Part shown: piece after piece, positions 8,947 to 16,617 of the stretch
How positions within the stretch are numbered: position 1 is the first letter of the stretch
Layout of the letters: each line of letters opens with the position of its first letter
Source: Glycocaulis alkaliphilus
Lineage (GTDB): Bacteria > Pseudomonadota > Alphaproteobacteria > Caulobacterales > Maricaulaceae
Assembly (NCBI RefSeq): GCF_004000605.1
Contig: NZ_CP018911.1
Coordinates: forward strand, 372,001-436,000
DNA: 64,000 bases
Reading direction: 5' to 3'
Program-made: the position numbers and the translations under genes
The notes under the pieces: generated by a model
Told to the model about the DNA's origin: nothing
Database searches by the model: none
Seen by the model: the letters and a program-made list of their open reading frames with translations, nothing else

Positions 8947-9360
8947 ATGTTTAGCATATTTCCGAAGCTGATTATTCCGATGGTGATCTATGCCATCATC
9001 GCTTTTATCGGCGGGGCAGATACGGTGGCAGCGCGGCTTGCTGACCCGCTGTTCGAGATAGGCATGATGTCTGGCGCCACATGGGGGCTGACGCCGGGCG
9101 ACCTGATCCTGATGCTGGCCCTGCTGTTCCTGTTCGTTGAGATGGTGAAATCGTCAGACACGGGCACGGCGTCCATCATCAATCACGGCATGTCCATGCT
9201 GGTGTTCGTTATCGGGCTGGTGCTGTTCCTTCTGGTCGGCCAGTTCGCCACCTCGGTCTTCTTCCTGCTGGTGCTGATGGCCCTGCTGGATACGGTGGCC
9301 GGCTTCATCGTCACCATTGTTGCGGCGCGCCGCGACCTTGCAGTAGGTGGCGACGTCTGA
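8947..9360 (+). CDS. Small integral membrane protein, unknown function
   Basis: A 137-residue protein starting MFSIFPKLIIPMVIYAII with four hydrophobic segments, roughly residues 8-25, 50-72, 82-102 and 104-128. The chosen ATG at 8947 has a very strong Shine-Dalgarno (GAGGAGGGGG) 6 bases upstream. An in-frame ATG at 8857, also with a good site (GGTGAGGAG), would add 30 mostly basic residues (including RRRRRGGPVRRG). No known domain was recognised. It follows the GT2 gene closely and ends at a strong terminator, so it could belong to that sugar-transfer unit. Confidence 0.75.
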   Translation: MFSIFPKLIIPMVIYAIIAFIGGADTVAARLADPLFEIGMMSGATWGLTPGDLILMLALLFLFVEMVKSSDTGTASIINHGMSMLVFVIGLVLFLLVGQFATSVFFLLVLMALLDTVAGFIVTIVAARRDLAVGGDV

Positions 9361-9388
9361 GCCAGGGGCTGAGACGTCAAGGCAAGCG

Positions 9389-9418
9389 GGCCGCTCCTGT
9401 ACCGGGAGCGGCCTTTTT
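9389..9418 (+). terminator. Rho-independent terminator
   Basis: A 9-bp stem GGCCGCTCC/GGAGCGGCC with a 7-base loop is followed by TTTTT. It lies 28 bases after the small membrane protein gene and should end the GT2/membrane-protein transcript. Confidence 0.9.
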
Positions 9419-9426
9419 GCTGCCGT

Positions 9427-9504
9427 TCAAAGGACGAGAAAGAAGACGCTGACGGCCAGAAGTGCGTCAGCCGCGCGCAGCAATAGCGGCTCGGTCCGGT
9501 TCAT
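9427..9504 (-). CDS. Possible 25-residue single-span membrane peptide
   Basis: A tiny frame beginning MNRTEPLLLRAADALL and ending SVFFLVL, essentially one membrane-spanning helix after a short polar head. Its ATG overlaps the TGA of the upstream frame (ATGA at 9501-9504), the arrangement used throughout this genome for co-translated genes. No homologue was recognised. Support is the overlap and the hydrophobic character only. Confidence 0.35.
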   Translation of the reverse strand: MNRTEPLLLRAADALLAVSVFFLVL

Positions 9505-9812
9505 GCCCGGCGCTCCATGCGCGGGGCTTGCGGGGCAGGTGTAGCGGCCGCGCCGGCATAGCTCGCCCGGTAGCGCCGCCGCTCGGTCTCGTCGGCACGC
9601 AGCCCCCGGCGCTGCGAGGTGTGCAGCACTGGCACCCAACCGCTACCCGCCAGCGCCACTGCGTGACCTGAAACCATGCGCGCTGAAGCCACGGCCGGAG
9701 ACGCCACCGGCGCAAGCGTTTCCGGGCGTGTCCGCGCGGTAGCGTCATCATTGCGGACAATGATGGCCGGGGGCGGGAAGGCGCCGGATACGGGTGTGAC
9801 GGGTTCGCTCAT
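9501..9812 (-). CDS. Hypothetical protein, 103 residues
   Basis: A frame starting MSEPVTPVSGAFPPP, rich in Ala, Pro and Arg, with a C-terminal basic segment RRGLRADETERRRYRASY. It has no recognised domain, no signal peptide and no strong Shine-Dalgarno. The case for it being real is that it fills an otherwise empty gap and its TGA is coupled to the ATG of a small membrane peptide. It could instead be non-coding DNA; GC-rich sequence readily gives open frames of this size. Confidence 0.4.
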   Translation of the reverse strand: MSEPVTPVSGAFPPPAIIVRNDDATARTRPETLAPVASPAVASARMVSGHAVALAGSGWVPVLHTSQRRGLRADETERRRYRASYAGAAATPAPQAPRMERRA

Positions 9813-9996
9813 GCGCAATGTCTGCGCAAGAACGGGGCCAGCCTTTACCCTTCGTAAACCTTTGTAAAAGGCCGGTTAACCGTGTCCAGCGAGCCGTTCT
9901 GGCGCACCCTGGCCCGGTAGCCGGTCAGTTGGTGTTCCTTAATGAAACACTAACGCCGCAACGCGTGCTGCCCGCCGTACATATAGCCGCTAGCCG

Positions 9997-10581
9997 CTAG
10001 CCGCCTGCCAGCTTGTCCAGCTTGGCGCGCATCGCCTCCAGCTCGTCACGCAGGGCTTTGACATCATCACTCTTGTCCCTGGCGGCAGGGGCTGGCGTGC
10101 CGCTATCCTGCTGGCCTGCGGCATTGAACGGGCTGAACACTTTCATGGCCTGCTCGAACATGGCCATGTTGCGCCGCGTCTGTTCTTCCAGAAGCGCCAT
10201 CGAGCTTGCCGGTGAGCTCATGGCGCCTGTCATTTTCTCACGCAGCTCGTCCTGCTGGCGCATCAGCCCTTCCATCGACATTTTCAGATAGCCGGGGACA
10301 AAAGCCTGCATGGAGTCTCCGTAAAACCCGATCAGCTGGCGAAGGAATTCAACCGGCAGAAGATTGGCGCCCTTGGCCTCTTCCTCGAAAATGATCTGGG
10401 CGAGAACCCCGCGGGTCAGGTCTTCGCCGGTCTTGGCGTCGACGACCTCAAACTCCGCATTCTCTTTTACGAGGTCGCGCAAATGGTCGAGGGTCACGTA
10501 CCGGCTGGCGGACGTGTCGTAGAGGCGGCGGTTTGCGTATTTCTTGATTGTGATCTTGCCGGACTTGGAATGTGCGCTCAC
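9997..10581 (-). CDS. phaR: Polyhydroxyalkanoate synthesis repressor PhaR
   Basis: A 194-residue regulator that represses PHB synthesis and phasin genes and is released when it binds PHB. The N-terminal PHB/PHA accumulation regulator domain is clear: ITIKKYANRRLYDTSASRYV, then VDAKTGEDLTR and a second domain ending near FVPGYLKMSMEGL. The C-terminus (DVKALRDELEAMRAKLDKL) is a short coiled coil. A GTG at 10581 is chosen because AGGGGGAG lies 7 bases upstream; an ATG 11 codons earlier has no such site. It is divergent from phaB, with palindromic candidate operators between them. Confidence 0.93.
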   Translation of the reverse strand: MSAHSKSGKITIKKYANRRLYDTSASRYVTLDHLRDLVKENAEFEVVDAKTGEDLTRGVLAQIIFEEEAKGANLLPVEFLRQLIGFYGDSMQAFVPGYLKMSMEGLMRQQDELREKMTGAMSSPASSMALLEEQTRRNMAMFEQAMKVFSPFNAAGQQDSGTPAPAARDKSDDVKALRDELEAMRAKLDKLAGG

Positions 10582-10630
10582 GCTATGTCTCCCCCTGGGT
10601 TTGTTGCGCCGCATCGTTTTCTCGTGCGGT

Positions 10631-10643
10631 GTCAGATTCTGAC
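10631..10643. promoter_or_regulatory. Palindrome in the phaR-phaB gap
   Basis: A perfect inverted repeat GTCAGA-T-TCTGAC lies 50 bases upstream of the phaR start. It is a candidate operator for autoregulation of phaR, but it does not contain the TGC/GCA core expected of PhaR sites. Confidence 0.3.
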
Positions 10644-10702
10644 GCGAACGCCCTCGACAACAAGCGGATTCGCGTTAAGAAAGACCATCGCGCGGTATGC
10701 GT

Positions 10703-10734
10703 CATGCTGCAAGCATGCTGCGCTTTTGCTGCGC
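10703..10734. promoter_or_regulatory. Candidate PhaR operator upstream of phaB
   Basis: The inverted repeat CATGCT-GCA-AGCATG (10703-10717) runs into two direct copies of GCTGCGC at 10717-10723 and 10728-10734, spaced 11 bases, one helical turn. PhaR proteins of this family are known to bind TGC/GCA-rich sites near phasin and PHB genes. The position 45-75 bases before the phaB start suits repression. Binding is inferred, not shown. Confidence 0.4.
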
Positions 10735-10777
10735 ACAATAGACGGCTCCGATCAAGAGGGCCATAGGGAGGGACTTC

Positions 10778-11500
10778 ATGGCACGCACCGCTCTGGTGAC
10801 CGGAGGAACGCGCGGCATCGGCAAGGCCATCTGCATCGCGTTGAAGGAGGCCGGGTATACGGTCGCGGCCAACTACGCGGGCAATGATACTGCAGCGGAA
10901 GCGTTCAGCAAGGAAACCGGGATTGCCGCCTATAAATGGTCGGTAGCCGATTATGAGGCTTGCGTGGCGGGTATTGGCCGGGTCGAGCTGGCTCATGGTC
11001 CGGTCGACATTCTCGTCAACAATGCCGGGATTACGCGCGATGCGCCCTTTCACAAGATGACCCCGCAGCAATGGCGCGATGTGATCGAGACCAATCTCTC
11101 CGGGGTCTTCAACATGACCCACCCCGTCTGGAACGGGATGCGCGAGCGCGGCTTTGGCCGCATCATCACCATTTCCTCGATCAATGGACAGAAAGGCCAG
11201 TTTGCGCAGGCCAATTATTCTGCTGCCAAGGCCGGTGACATTGGTTTTACCAAGGCTCTGGCCCAGGAAGGCGCCCGCAAGGGGATTACGGTCAACGCCA
11301 TATGTCCGGGCTATATCGCCACCGACATGGTCATGGCCGTGCCGGAAAAGGTGCGTGAACAGATCATCGAGACCATCCCTGTCGGGCGGCTGGGCGAGCC
11401 GGAGGAAATAGCGCGCTGCGTGGCCTTTCTTGCGTCTGATCAAGCCGGTTTCATAACCGGCGCAACACTGACGGCCAATGGCGGCCAGTATCTGGTCTGA
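10778..11500 (+). CDS. phaB: Acetoacetyl-CoA reductase (NADPH)
   Basis: A 240-residue short-chain dehydrogenase that reduces acetoacetyl-CoA to (R)-3-hydroxybutyryl-CoA for PHB synthesis. The cofactor motif TGGTRGIGKA is at residues 8-17, NNAG near residue 85, the catalytic Ser in ISSINGQKGQ and YSAAKAG as the catalytic Tyr-Lys pair. The QKGQFAQANYSAAKAG stretch and the NAICPGYIATDMV tail are characteristic of PhaB rather than FabG. Shine-Dalgarno GGGAGG precedes the ATG. The polymerase phaC and thiolase phaA are not adjacent. Confidence 0.94.
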   Translation: MARTALVTGGTRGIGKAICIALKEAGYTVAANYAGNDTAAEAFSKETGIAAYKWSVADYEACVAGIGRVELAHGPVDILVNNAGITRDAPFHKMTPQQWRDVIETNLSGVFNMTHPVWNGMRERGFGRIITISSINGQKGQFAQANYSAAKAGDIGFTKALAQEGARKGITVNAICPGYIATDMVMAVPEKVREQIIETIPVGRLGEPEEIARCVAFLASDQAGFITGATLTANGGQYLV

Positions 11501-11541
11501 AGAGTCGACACCGCAAGAAAACGCGTCAAGGAATTGGCAAG

Positions 11542-11573
11542 GGGGCAGTTTCGCCGCGAAACTGCCCCTTTTT
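11542..11573 (+). terminator. Rho-independent terminator of phaB
   Basis: A perfect 12-bp stem (GGGGCAGTTTCG and its complement) with a 3-base loop is followed by five T residues, 41 bases after the phaB stop. Confidence 0.93.
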
Positions 11574-11591
11574 GCAGAGAGATTGTCGGCC

Positions 11592-12317
11592 ATGAGCAGG
11601 GGAATCATCGCCCTTATGCTTGCTGTCGCCGGGGCTTGGGCGGCTTTGGCAAGCGACGGGCTTGGCCAGCAAAATCCGTTCTCGCGCCTGACGGGCCGGG
11701 AACAGCCGATTGAAGCATCCGCAGTCTGGTACGAGCGGGCTGATCGCCGTGGACGGCTGGTGCTCGACCGTTCTTCGGTGCCTGCCCTGCTCTGGCAGGA
11801 AGGCACGGCGGAAGTTCATGCCGTCTACTCCAACCGGGCTTCCGGCGGAGGCGAGGTTCTGCTCACCGATACAGACCGTGCGATTTTGCGGCTATCCAAT
11901 CTGGGCGGCGCGACCTTTTTCCCGCCCGATGCCCCTGACGGTGTCATTGTCGAGCTGATCGGTCCGGCGCATACGCTGGTGGCACCGCCCGTGAGTGCAG
12001 CAGAATTACAGCGGGCCGCGCGCGATCTGGCTGATTCAGTGACGCGTATAAACCGCAACCAGGTCACGGTAGAGGTTCCCTCGCTCGGCCCATCCGACAA
12101 CGCCTATCTGGCTGATACGCTGCGTCTGGCCCAGCTGGGCATTGACCGTGCCAATCGCCGGGCCTTGCGGGACCTGCAGTCTGTCCGGGTGCAGACCGGA
12201 TCGCGTCCCGGCGCGGTCTATTCCGGGGGCACGCTGGAAATCACGATTGCGGCGGGGCGGGGCTATGCCGGCCGCCCCTCCTCGGAATTCATCAGGCGCG
12301 CGCTTGATCGCCGCTAG
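11592..12317 (+). CDS. Secreted protein, DUF4908-like
   Basis: A 241-residue exported protein with a signal peptide MSRGIIALMLAVAGAWA. The mature part has a beta-rich region (WYERADRRGRLVLDRSS, then ILRLSNLGGATFFPPDAP) that resembles DUF4908, a family I associate with Caulobacter relatives, followed by a helical region rich in AELQRAARDLADS. The start at 11592 is chosen because the longer frame would cross the phaB terminator. Function is unknown; the family match is from memory and moderate. Confidence 0.7.
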   Translation: MSRGIIALMLAVAGAWAALASDGLGQQNPFSRLTGREQPIEASAVWYERADRRGRLVLDRSSVPALLWQEGTAEVHAVYSNRASGGGEVLLTDTDRAILRLSNLGGATFFPPDAPDGVIVELIGPAHTLVAPPVSAAELQRAARDLADSVTRINRNQVTVEVPSLGPSDNAYLADTLRLAQLGIDRANRRALRDLQSVRVQTGSRPGAVYSGGTLEITIAAGRGYAGRPSSEFIRRALDRR

Positions 12318-12331
12318 GCGTCAAGCAGCCA

Positions 12332-12787
12332 CTAACGCGCATTGTGTAGTCCGGGCCGCCAGTGCGCAGGCGCCAGTTCAAAGCCGGAAAATTCAAAGCC
12401 CGGCGCCACCACGCAGCTGACAAGTGTCCAGGCGCCAAGGCTCTCGGCGGTCTGCCAATGACCTGCCGGGACTACGGCCTGCGGCCGCTCGCCCGACCGG
12501 AGATCAGCACCAAGGCGCAGGCTGCGGGCCTCCACACCATCGGCCGACAGGGTCATTACCAGCGGCGCACCCGCATGCCAGAGCCAGACCTCGCTGGCGT
12601 CCACACAGTGCCAGGCCGACACCTCGTCGGCGGCCAGCAGGAAATAGATGGCGGTGGAATGCGCCCGCCCGCCGGAGCTGTCCTTGTCCCGGAAAGTTTC
12701 GGCATACCAGCCGCCTTCGGGATGCTTCTGCATGGAAAGCATGCGAATGATCTCGTTCGCGCCGAGATCGCCACTGATCGACTTCAT
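12332..12787 (-). CDS. Cupin family protein (DUF985/Cupin_5)
   Basis: A 151-residue single cupin domain. HPEGGWYAETFRD near residue 22 and STAIYFLLAADEVSAWHCVDASEVWLW are the DUF985 hallmarks, with PAGHWQTAESLG and APGFEFSGFEL closing the barrel. Related proteins are small sugar-epimerase-like cupins, but the substrate is unknown. Its ATG overlaps the gloB TGA by one base (TGATG), so it is co-translated with gloB. Confidence 0.88.
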   Translation of the reverse strand: MKSISGDLGANEIIRMLSMQKHPEGGWYAETFRDKDSSGGRAHSTAIYFLLAADEVSAWHCVDASEVWLWHAGAPLVMTLSADGVEARSLRLGADLRSGERPQAVVPAGHWQTAESLGAWTLVSCVVAPGFEFSGFELAPAHWRPGLHNAR

Positions 12788-13551
12788 CAGAACTGGTCCT
12801 TTGCGCTGCGCACCGCCGCATAAACATCGGCATCACTGGCGGCTTCAAGGCCCAGCCGGCCGCGCAAGCCCGGATCATCCCAGCGCAGGAAGGGATTGGT
12901 CTGCTTTTCACGACCGAGGGGGAAGGGCGCGGTGGGCTTACCGGCTTTTCGCGCCGCTTCCACCTCGGCGCTGTAGGACTTCAGCGCAGCATTGTCCGGG
13001 TCGATACTCAGCGCGAAGCGGGCATTGGCAGCCGTGTATTCATGGGCGCAATAAACCGTAGCCGTATCGGGCAGCGCACGTAGCCGGGCAAGGCCTGCCT
13101 GTGCCTGCTGCGGCGTGCCTTCAAACAGGCGTCCGCAGCCCAGCGCGAACAGCGCATCACCGCTGAACAGAACATTTTCGCTCTCAAACCAGTAGGCGAT
13201 GTGGCCGAGCGTATGCCCGCCAGTGTCGATCACCTCGGCCTCCAGCGCACCGAGCCGGATCCGGTCACCGGGTGACACGCGCGTGTCCACATGACCGATC
13301 TTGTCCGCTTCTGCAGCCGGAGCGGTGATGCGGGCACCAAACTGCTGTGCAATATCGGCATTGCCGCCGGTATGGTCCCAATGGTGATGGGTGTTCCAGA
13401 TCTGGTGGATGTGCCAGCCGGCCAGCTCGGCCTCCGCGATGAGGGCCTTGCCGTCCGGCGTGTCGATGCTGGCTGTCTGCCCGGTTTCACTGCACCGGAT
13501 CAGAAAGCCGTAATTATCGTCCAGACAGGCGATCTGGCGGATTTCGAGCAT
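12787..13551 (-). CDS. gloB: Hydroxyacylglutathione hydrolase (glyoxalase II)
   Basis: A 254-residue metallo-beta-lactamase-fold enzyme that hydrolyses S-lactoylglutathione to lactate and glutathione, the second step of methylglyoxal detoxification. The metal motif THHHWDHTGG is near residue 55, with DTGGHTLGHIAY and FSGDALFALGCGR following, and the C-terminal glutathione-binding domain ends KQTNPFLRWDDPGLR. The start MLEIRQIACLDDNYG at 13551 matches the family. It is divergent from a methyltransferase gene, a placement often seen in alphaproteobacteria. Confidence 0.95.
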   Translation of the reverse strand: MLEIRQIACLDDNYGFLIRCSETGQTASIDTPDGKALIAEAELAGWHIHQIWNTHHHWDHTGGNADIAQQFGARITAPAAEADKIGHVDTRVSPGDRIRLGALEAEVIDTGGHTLGHIAYWFESENVLFSGDALFALGCGRLFEGTPQQAQAGLARLRALPDTATVYCAHEYTAANARFALSIDPDNAALKSYSAEVEAARKAGKPTAPFPLGREKQTNPFLRWDDPGLRGRLGLEAASDADVYAAVRSAKDQF

Positions 13552-13662
13552 GGGCTGGCTCCTCCTTGCTGCGCGGCGCGGGTGTGCTGGCTTACACAAA
13601 TGCCCTGTCCAACCTATCATCCCCGTCTTCAGAGGCGAGCCCGCCACCGCACCAGGAGCGCC

Positions 13663-14442
13663 ATGCGTACCGAAGCGATCGAGATCGACAGATTCTACCG
13701 CTCGCAGCGCGGCGAGGCGGCCCGCACCATGGTCCACCGGCGCCTGCAGGCGCTATGGCCGCAGGTCAAGGGCCTCGACATGCTCGGCTATGGCTTTGCC
13801 GGTCCCTATCTGGAGCCGTTCCGCGAACATGCCCGGCGCGCGGTGGCTTTCATGCCCTCAACGCAAGGTGCGGTCGCCTGGCCAGACCGGCATGGCGAGC
13901 GGTGCGCGTCAGCCTTGGGCGAGGAAACGCGCCTGCCTTTTGCCGAAGCCATGTTCGACCGCATCGTGGCTGTTCACGCACTGGAGGAGGCCGATGATCT
14001 TCAGCGGCTGCTGCGCGAACTCTGGCGGGTACTGGCACCGGAAGGGCGCCTCGTCATCGTCGCGGCGCATCGGGCAGGGGCCTGGGCACGTGTTGACTCA
14101 ACGCCTTTTGGTCATGGCCGCCCGTTTTCGCGTGGCCAGCTCACCCGGCTGCTGACGGGCGCGCTTTTTGAGCCGGTTGCCTGGGCACGGGCTCTGTATG
14201 CGCCCCCCTGGAACCTGTTCTGCGGACCGCGCCTGTCCGGCCTGTTTGAATCGGCAGGTGAGCGCGTCTGGCCCGGATTTGGCGGGCTTATACTGGTTGA
14301 AGCGGTCAAGCATGTCGGCGCGATAAGACCCACCGCCGCTGCCGTCCCGGTGCGGCGCAAGGCCCTTGATACCGCGCCCGGAGCCGCGCTATCCCCGCCT
14401 GAACCCAGCCGCACCCTCACCGCGAAGGACAAGAGCCAATGA
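13663..14442 (+). CDS. SAM-dependent methyltransferase (class I)
   Basis: A 259-residue protein. The SAM-binding motif I is modified (DMLGYGFAGPYL), the acidic and post-I motifs are LPFAEAMFDRIVAVHALEEADD, and LLRELWRVLAPEGRLVIVAAH is the usual post-motif II strand. The C-terminal 60 residues are Pro/Ala-rich and probably disordered. AGGAG precedes the ATG. Its TGA overlaps the hisC ATG (ATGA). The target is unknown. Confidence 0.85.
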   Translation: MRTEAIEIDRFYRSQRGEAARTMVHRRLQALWPQVKGLDMLGYGFAGPYLEPFREHARRAVAFMPSTQGAVAWPDRHGERCASALGEETRLPFAEAMFDRIVAVHALEEADDLQRLLRELWRVLAPEGRLVIVAAHRAGAWARVDSTPFGHGRPFSRGQLTRLLTGALFEPVAWARALYAPPWNLFCGPRLSGLFESAGERVWPGFGGLILVEAVKHVGAIRPTAAAVPVRRKALDTAPGAALSPPEPSRTLTAKDKSQ

Positions 14443-15518
14443 TCCCTGATCCCCGTCCGGGCATTCTCGACATCACCCCCTACAAGCCCGGCCTGCCGGC
14501 GCCCGCCGGGGCGGTGAAGCTGTCCTCGAACGAGAACCCGCTTGGCTGCAGCGAGAACGCGGCGCGGGCCTTCAAGGACGCAGCGGCGAAATTGCATGTC
14601 TATCCTGATGGCAGTGTATCCAGCCTGCGTGAAGCCATCGGCAAGGCCGAAGGCGTTGATCCGGCACGCATCGTTTGCGGTGCGGGCTCGGACGAAATCC
14701 TGCAGCTGATCGGCCGTGCATGGCTCGGCGCCGATGATGTGGTCCTGCAAAGCCAGTACGGCTTTCTGGTCTATCGTCTGGTGGCCATGCAGAGCGGCGC
14801 CAGCATTGTCAGCGCGCCGGAGCGTGACCACCGCACGGACATTGATGCCATGCTGGAGGCGGCGGCCGAACACAAGCCGCGCATCGTGTTCCTGGCCAAC
14901 CCGAACAACCCCACGGGCACCTGGGTGCCGCGCGAGGACATCATCCGGCTGCGTGAGGGGCTGGCCGATGACTGCCTTCTGGTGCTCGACGCTGCCTATG
15001 GCGAGTTTGTCGATGATCCGGCCTTTGAGTCCGGCATGGGCCTTGTGGACCAGTACGACAACATCATCGTCACGCGTACCTTCTCCAAGATACATGGACT
15101 GGCGGGCCTGCGCCTGGGATGGGCCTATGCGCGTGAAGAGGTGATCGGCATTCTCAACCGGGTGCGCGGGCCGTTCAATGTCAGCGTGCCAGCCGTTGAG
15201 GCGGGCATTGAAGCCATTGCCGACACCGGCTTCATCACACGCTCAAAGCAGCATAATGCCCGCTGGGTGGACTTTCTGACCCAGCAACTGCGCGGCGTGG
15301 GCCTTGAGGTCACGCCTTCTGTCTGCAATTTCGTGCTGGTGCATTTCCCGTCAACGTCCGGCAAGACGGCTGACGATGCCAACCGGTTCCTGACGGCGAA
15401 GGGCCTGATCGTTCGCGACGTGAAAGCCTATGGCTTGCCGGATGCCTTGCGCATTTCCATTGGTCTCGACGACGATAACCGCCGCGTGGCCGGCGCACTG
15501 TCGGAATTTATGGGTTAG
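14439..15518 (+). CDS. hisC: Histidinol-phosphate aminotransferase
   Basis: A 359-residue PLP-dependent fold type I aminotransferase of histidine synthesis, often also acting on aromatic amino acids. KLSSNENPLG near residue 27, NPNNPTG for substrate binding, and TFSKIHGLAGLRLGWA with the PLP lysine at about residue 217 are all present. The gene ends 11 bases inside the convergent DUF2125 gene. In many relatives a cyclohexadienyl/prephenate dehydrogenase gene follows hisC; here none does. Confidence 0.95.
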   Translation: MIPDPRPGILDITPYKPGLPAPAGAVKLSSNENPLGCSENAARAFKDAAAKLHVYPDGSVSSLREAIGKAEGVDPARIVCGAGSDEILQLIGRAWLGADDVVLQSQYGFLVYRLVAMQSGASIVSAPERDHRTDIDAMLEAAAEHKPRIVFLANPNNPTGTWVPREDIIRLREGLADDCLLVLDAAYGEFVDDPAFESGMGLVDQYDNIIVTRTFSKIHGLAGLRLGWAYAREEVIGILNRVRGPFNVSVPAVEAGIEAIADTGFITRSKQHNARWVDFLTQQLRGVGLEVTPSVCNFVLVHFPSTSGKTADDANRFLTAKGLIVRDVKAYGLPDALRISIGLDDDNRRVAGALSEFMG

Positions 15519-16617
15519 CCCCCGGCAAATCGTCCGCATCAGGTAGCTCCGGCGGCGATGGCAGCTGCCCCGTCAGGGGGCCGGCCTCGCCGATACGCAC
15601 GGGGCCCAGGAAGATGCCGCCTTGCTGGAAGCGGAATGGCAGCGCCACGCCCTGATCCCGGCGTGGCGCCATCATCAGGGCAAGGCGCAGAGCCTCACCA
15701 TCGCTGGAGCTGACGACACCGCCTGCCACCAGGGCGGCGACCAGGCTTTCCGGTTCTGTCACCATGACGGAAAGGCGCCCTTCAGGACGCAGCATGGTGT
15801 CCACGCCCATGGCGCCTTCGCCGCCCAGACGGGCATTGCCCCAGTGCAGCTCCGCCATGGCGATCTCCGCCCGCCCGCCGCTCTCGCTCCAGCTGGCAAG
15901 ATTGGCGTCGGCAGCCAGCGCACTCCAGTGGGAGAGCGTTGTATCGGTACGCATCAGTTCTATCCGGCGGCCGAACGCGTTGGCCGTGCGCTCATCCAGC
16001 TGATCGGGACCCAGTTCCAGGCCGCGCATTTCAACGCGGATCCGCATCCGGTCTTCATCGACCAGCTCGCTGGACAGAACCAGCTGATCGAGCGCCTCGA
16101 TCAGAACGTCCCCGCCTTCGCGTTCGATCAGGCGGAACTCTTCCAGCTCTGCCCCGGCGCGCACCGTGCCGGCACGGCTTGAGGCCAGGCTGACGCGTGC
16201 GCGCGCTGCGGTGGCCAGCAGGGCGCTGGTTTCCTCATCGCCTTCAAAATCCAGCTCTGCGGGGCTGGCGAACGCAATAATCCAGTGAGAGAGATTATAG
16301 GGCAGGGCGCTTGCTGACAGTTCGGGCATCGCCATGCGCCAGCCGCCATCTTCCGGCGGTGCGATGATTTCCGGATCGCGTACCCTTACCGTGAACCGGA
16401 AGGGAAACCCGCTGACCGAAAGCCGGTCCACGGTGATGGCGTAGCCTTCGCTTTCGCGCTCCTCAATCCAGTTGTCAGCGGTCTTGCGGATCTCGCCTGA
16501 CATCCACAGCCAGTATCCGCCATAGGCGGCCAGAAGTACGCCAAAAGCCGCAAAGGGTAATATCAGGCCGAGGCGCGACCGGCGCGCCGGTGCCGGTGTG
16601 CTGAAATCGCGGATCAT
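15508..16617 (-). CDS. DUF2125 domain protein
   Basis: A 369-residue protein with one N-terminal membrane anchor (LGLILPFAAFGVLLAAYGG) and a long periplasmic region. The sequence after the anchor (DNWIEERESEGYAITVDRL, SGFPFRFTVRVRDP) is typical of DUF2125, related in pattern to AsmA-like envelope proteins. The start at 16617 overlaps the plsC stop (ATGA), so it is the last gene of the plsC unit. A function in the envelope is inferred only. Confidence 0.88.
   Translation of the reverse strand: MIRDFSTPAPARRSRLGLILPFAAFGVLLAAYGGYWLWMSGEIRKTADNWIEERESEGYAITVDRLSVSGFPFRFTVRVRDPEIIAPPEDGGWRMAMPELSASALPYNLSHWIIAFASPAELDFEGDEETSALLATAARARVSLASSRAGTVRAGAELEEFRLIEREGGDVLIEALDQLVLSSELVDEDRMRIRVEMRGLELGPDQLDERTANAFGRRIELMRTDTTLSHWSALAADANLASWSESGGRAEIAMAELHWGNARLGGEGAMGVDTMLRPEGRLSVMVTEPESLVAALVAGGVVSSSDGEALRLALMMAPRRDQGVALPFRFQQGGIFLGPVRIGEAGPLTGQLPSPPELPDADDLPGANP

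Noticed and set aside
9985-10005. Three tandem AGCCGCT/C heptamers at the phaR stop
   Set aside because: Too short and GC-biased to be more than slippage; placing the phaR stop within the array makes little difference to the protein.
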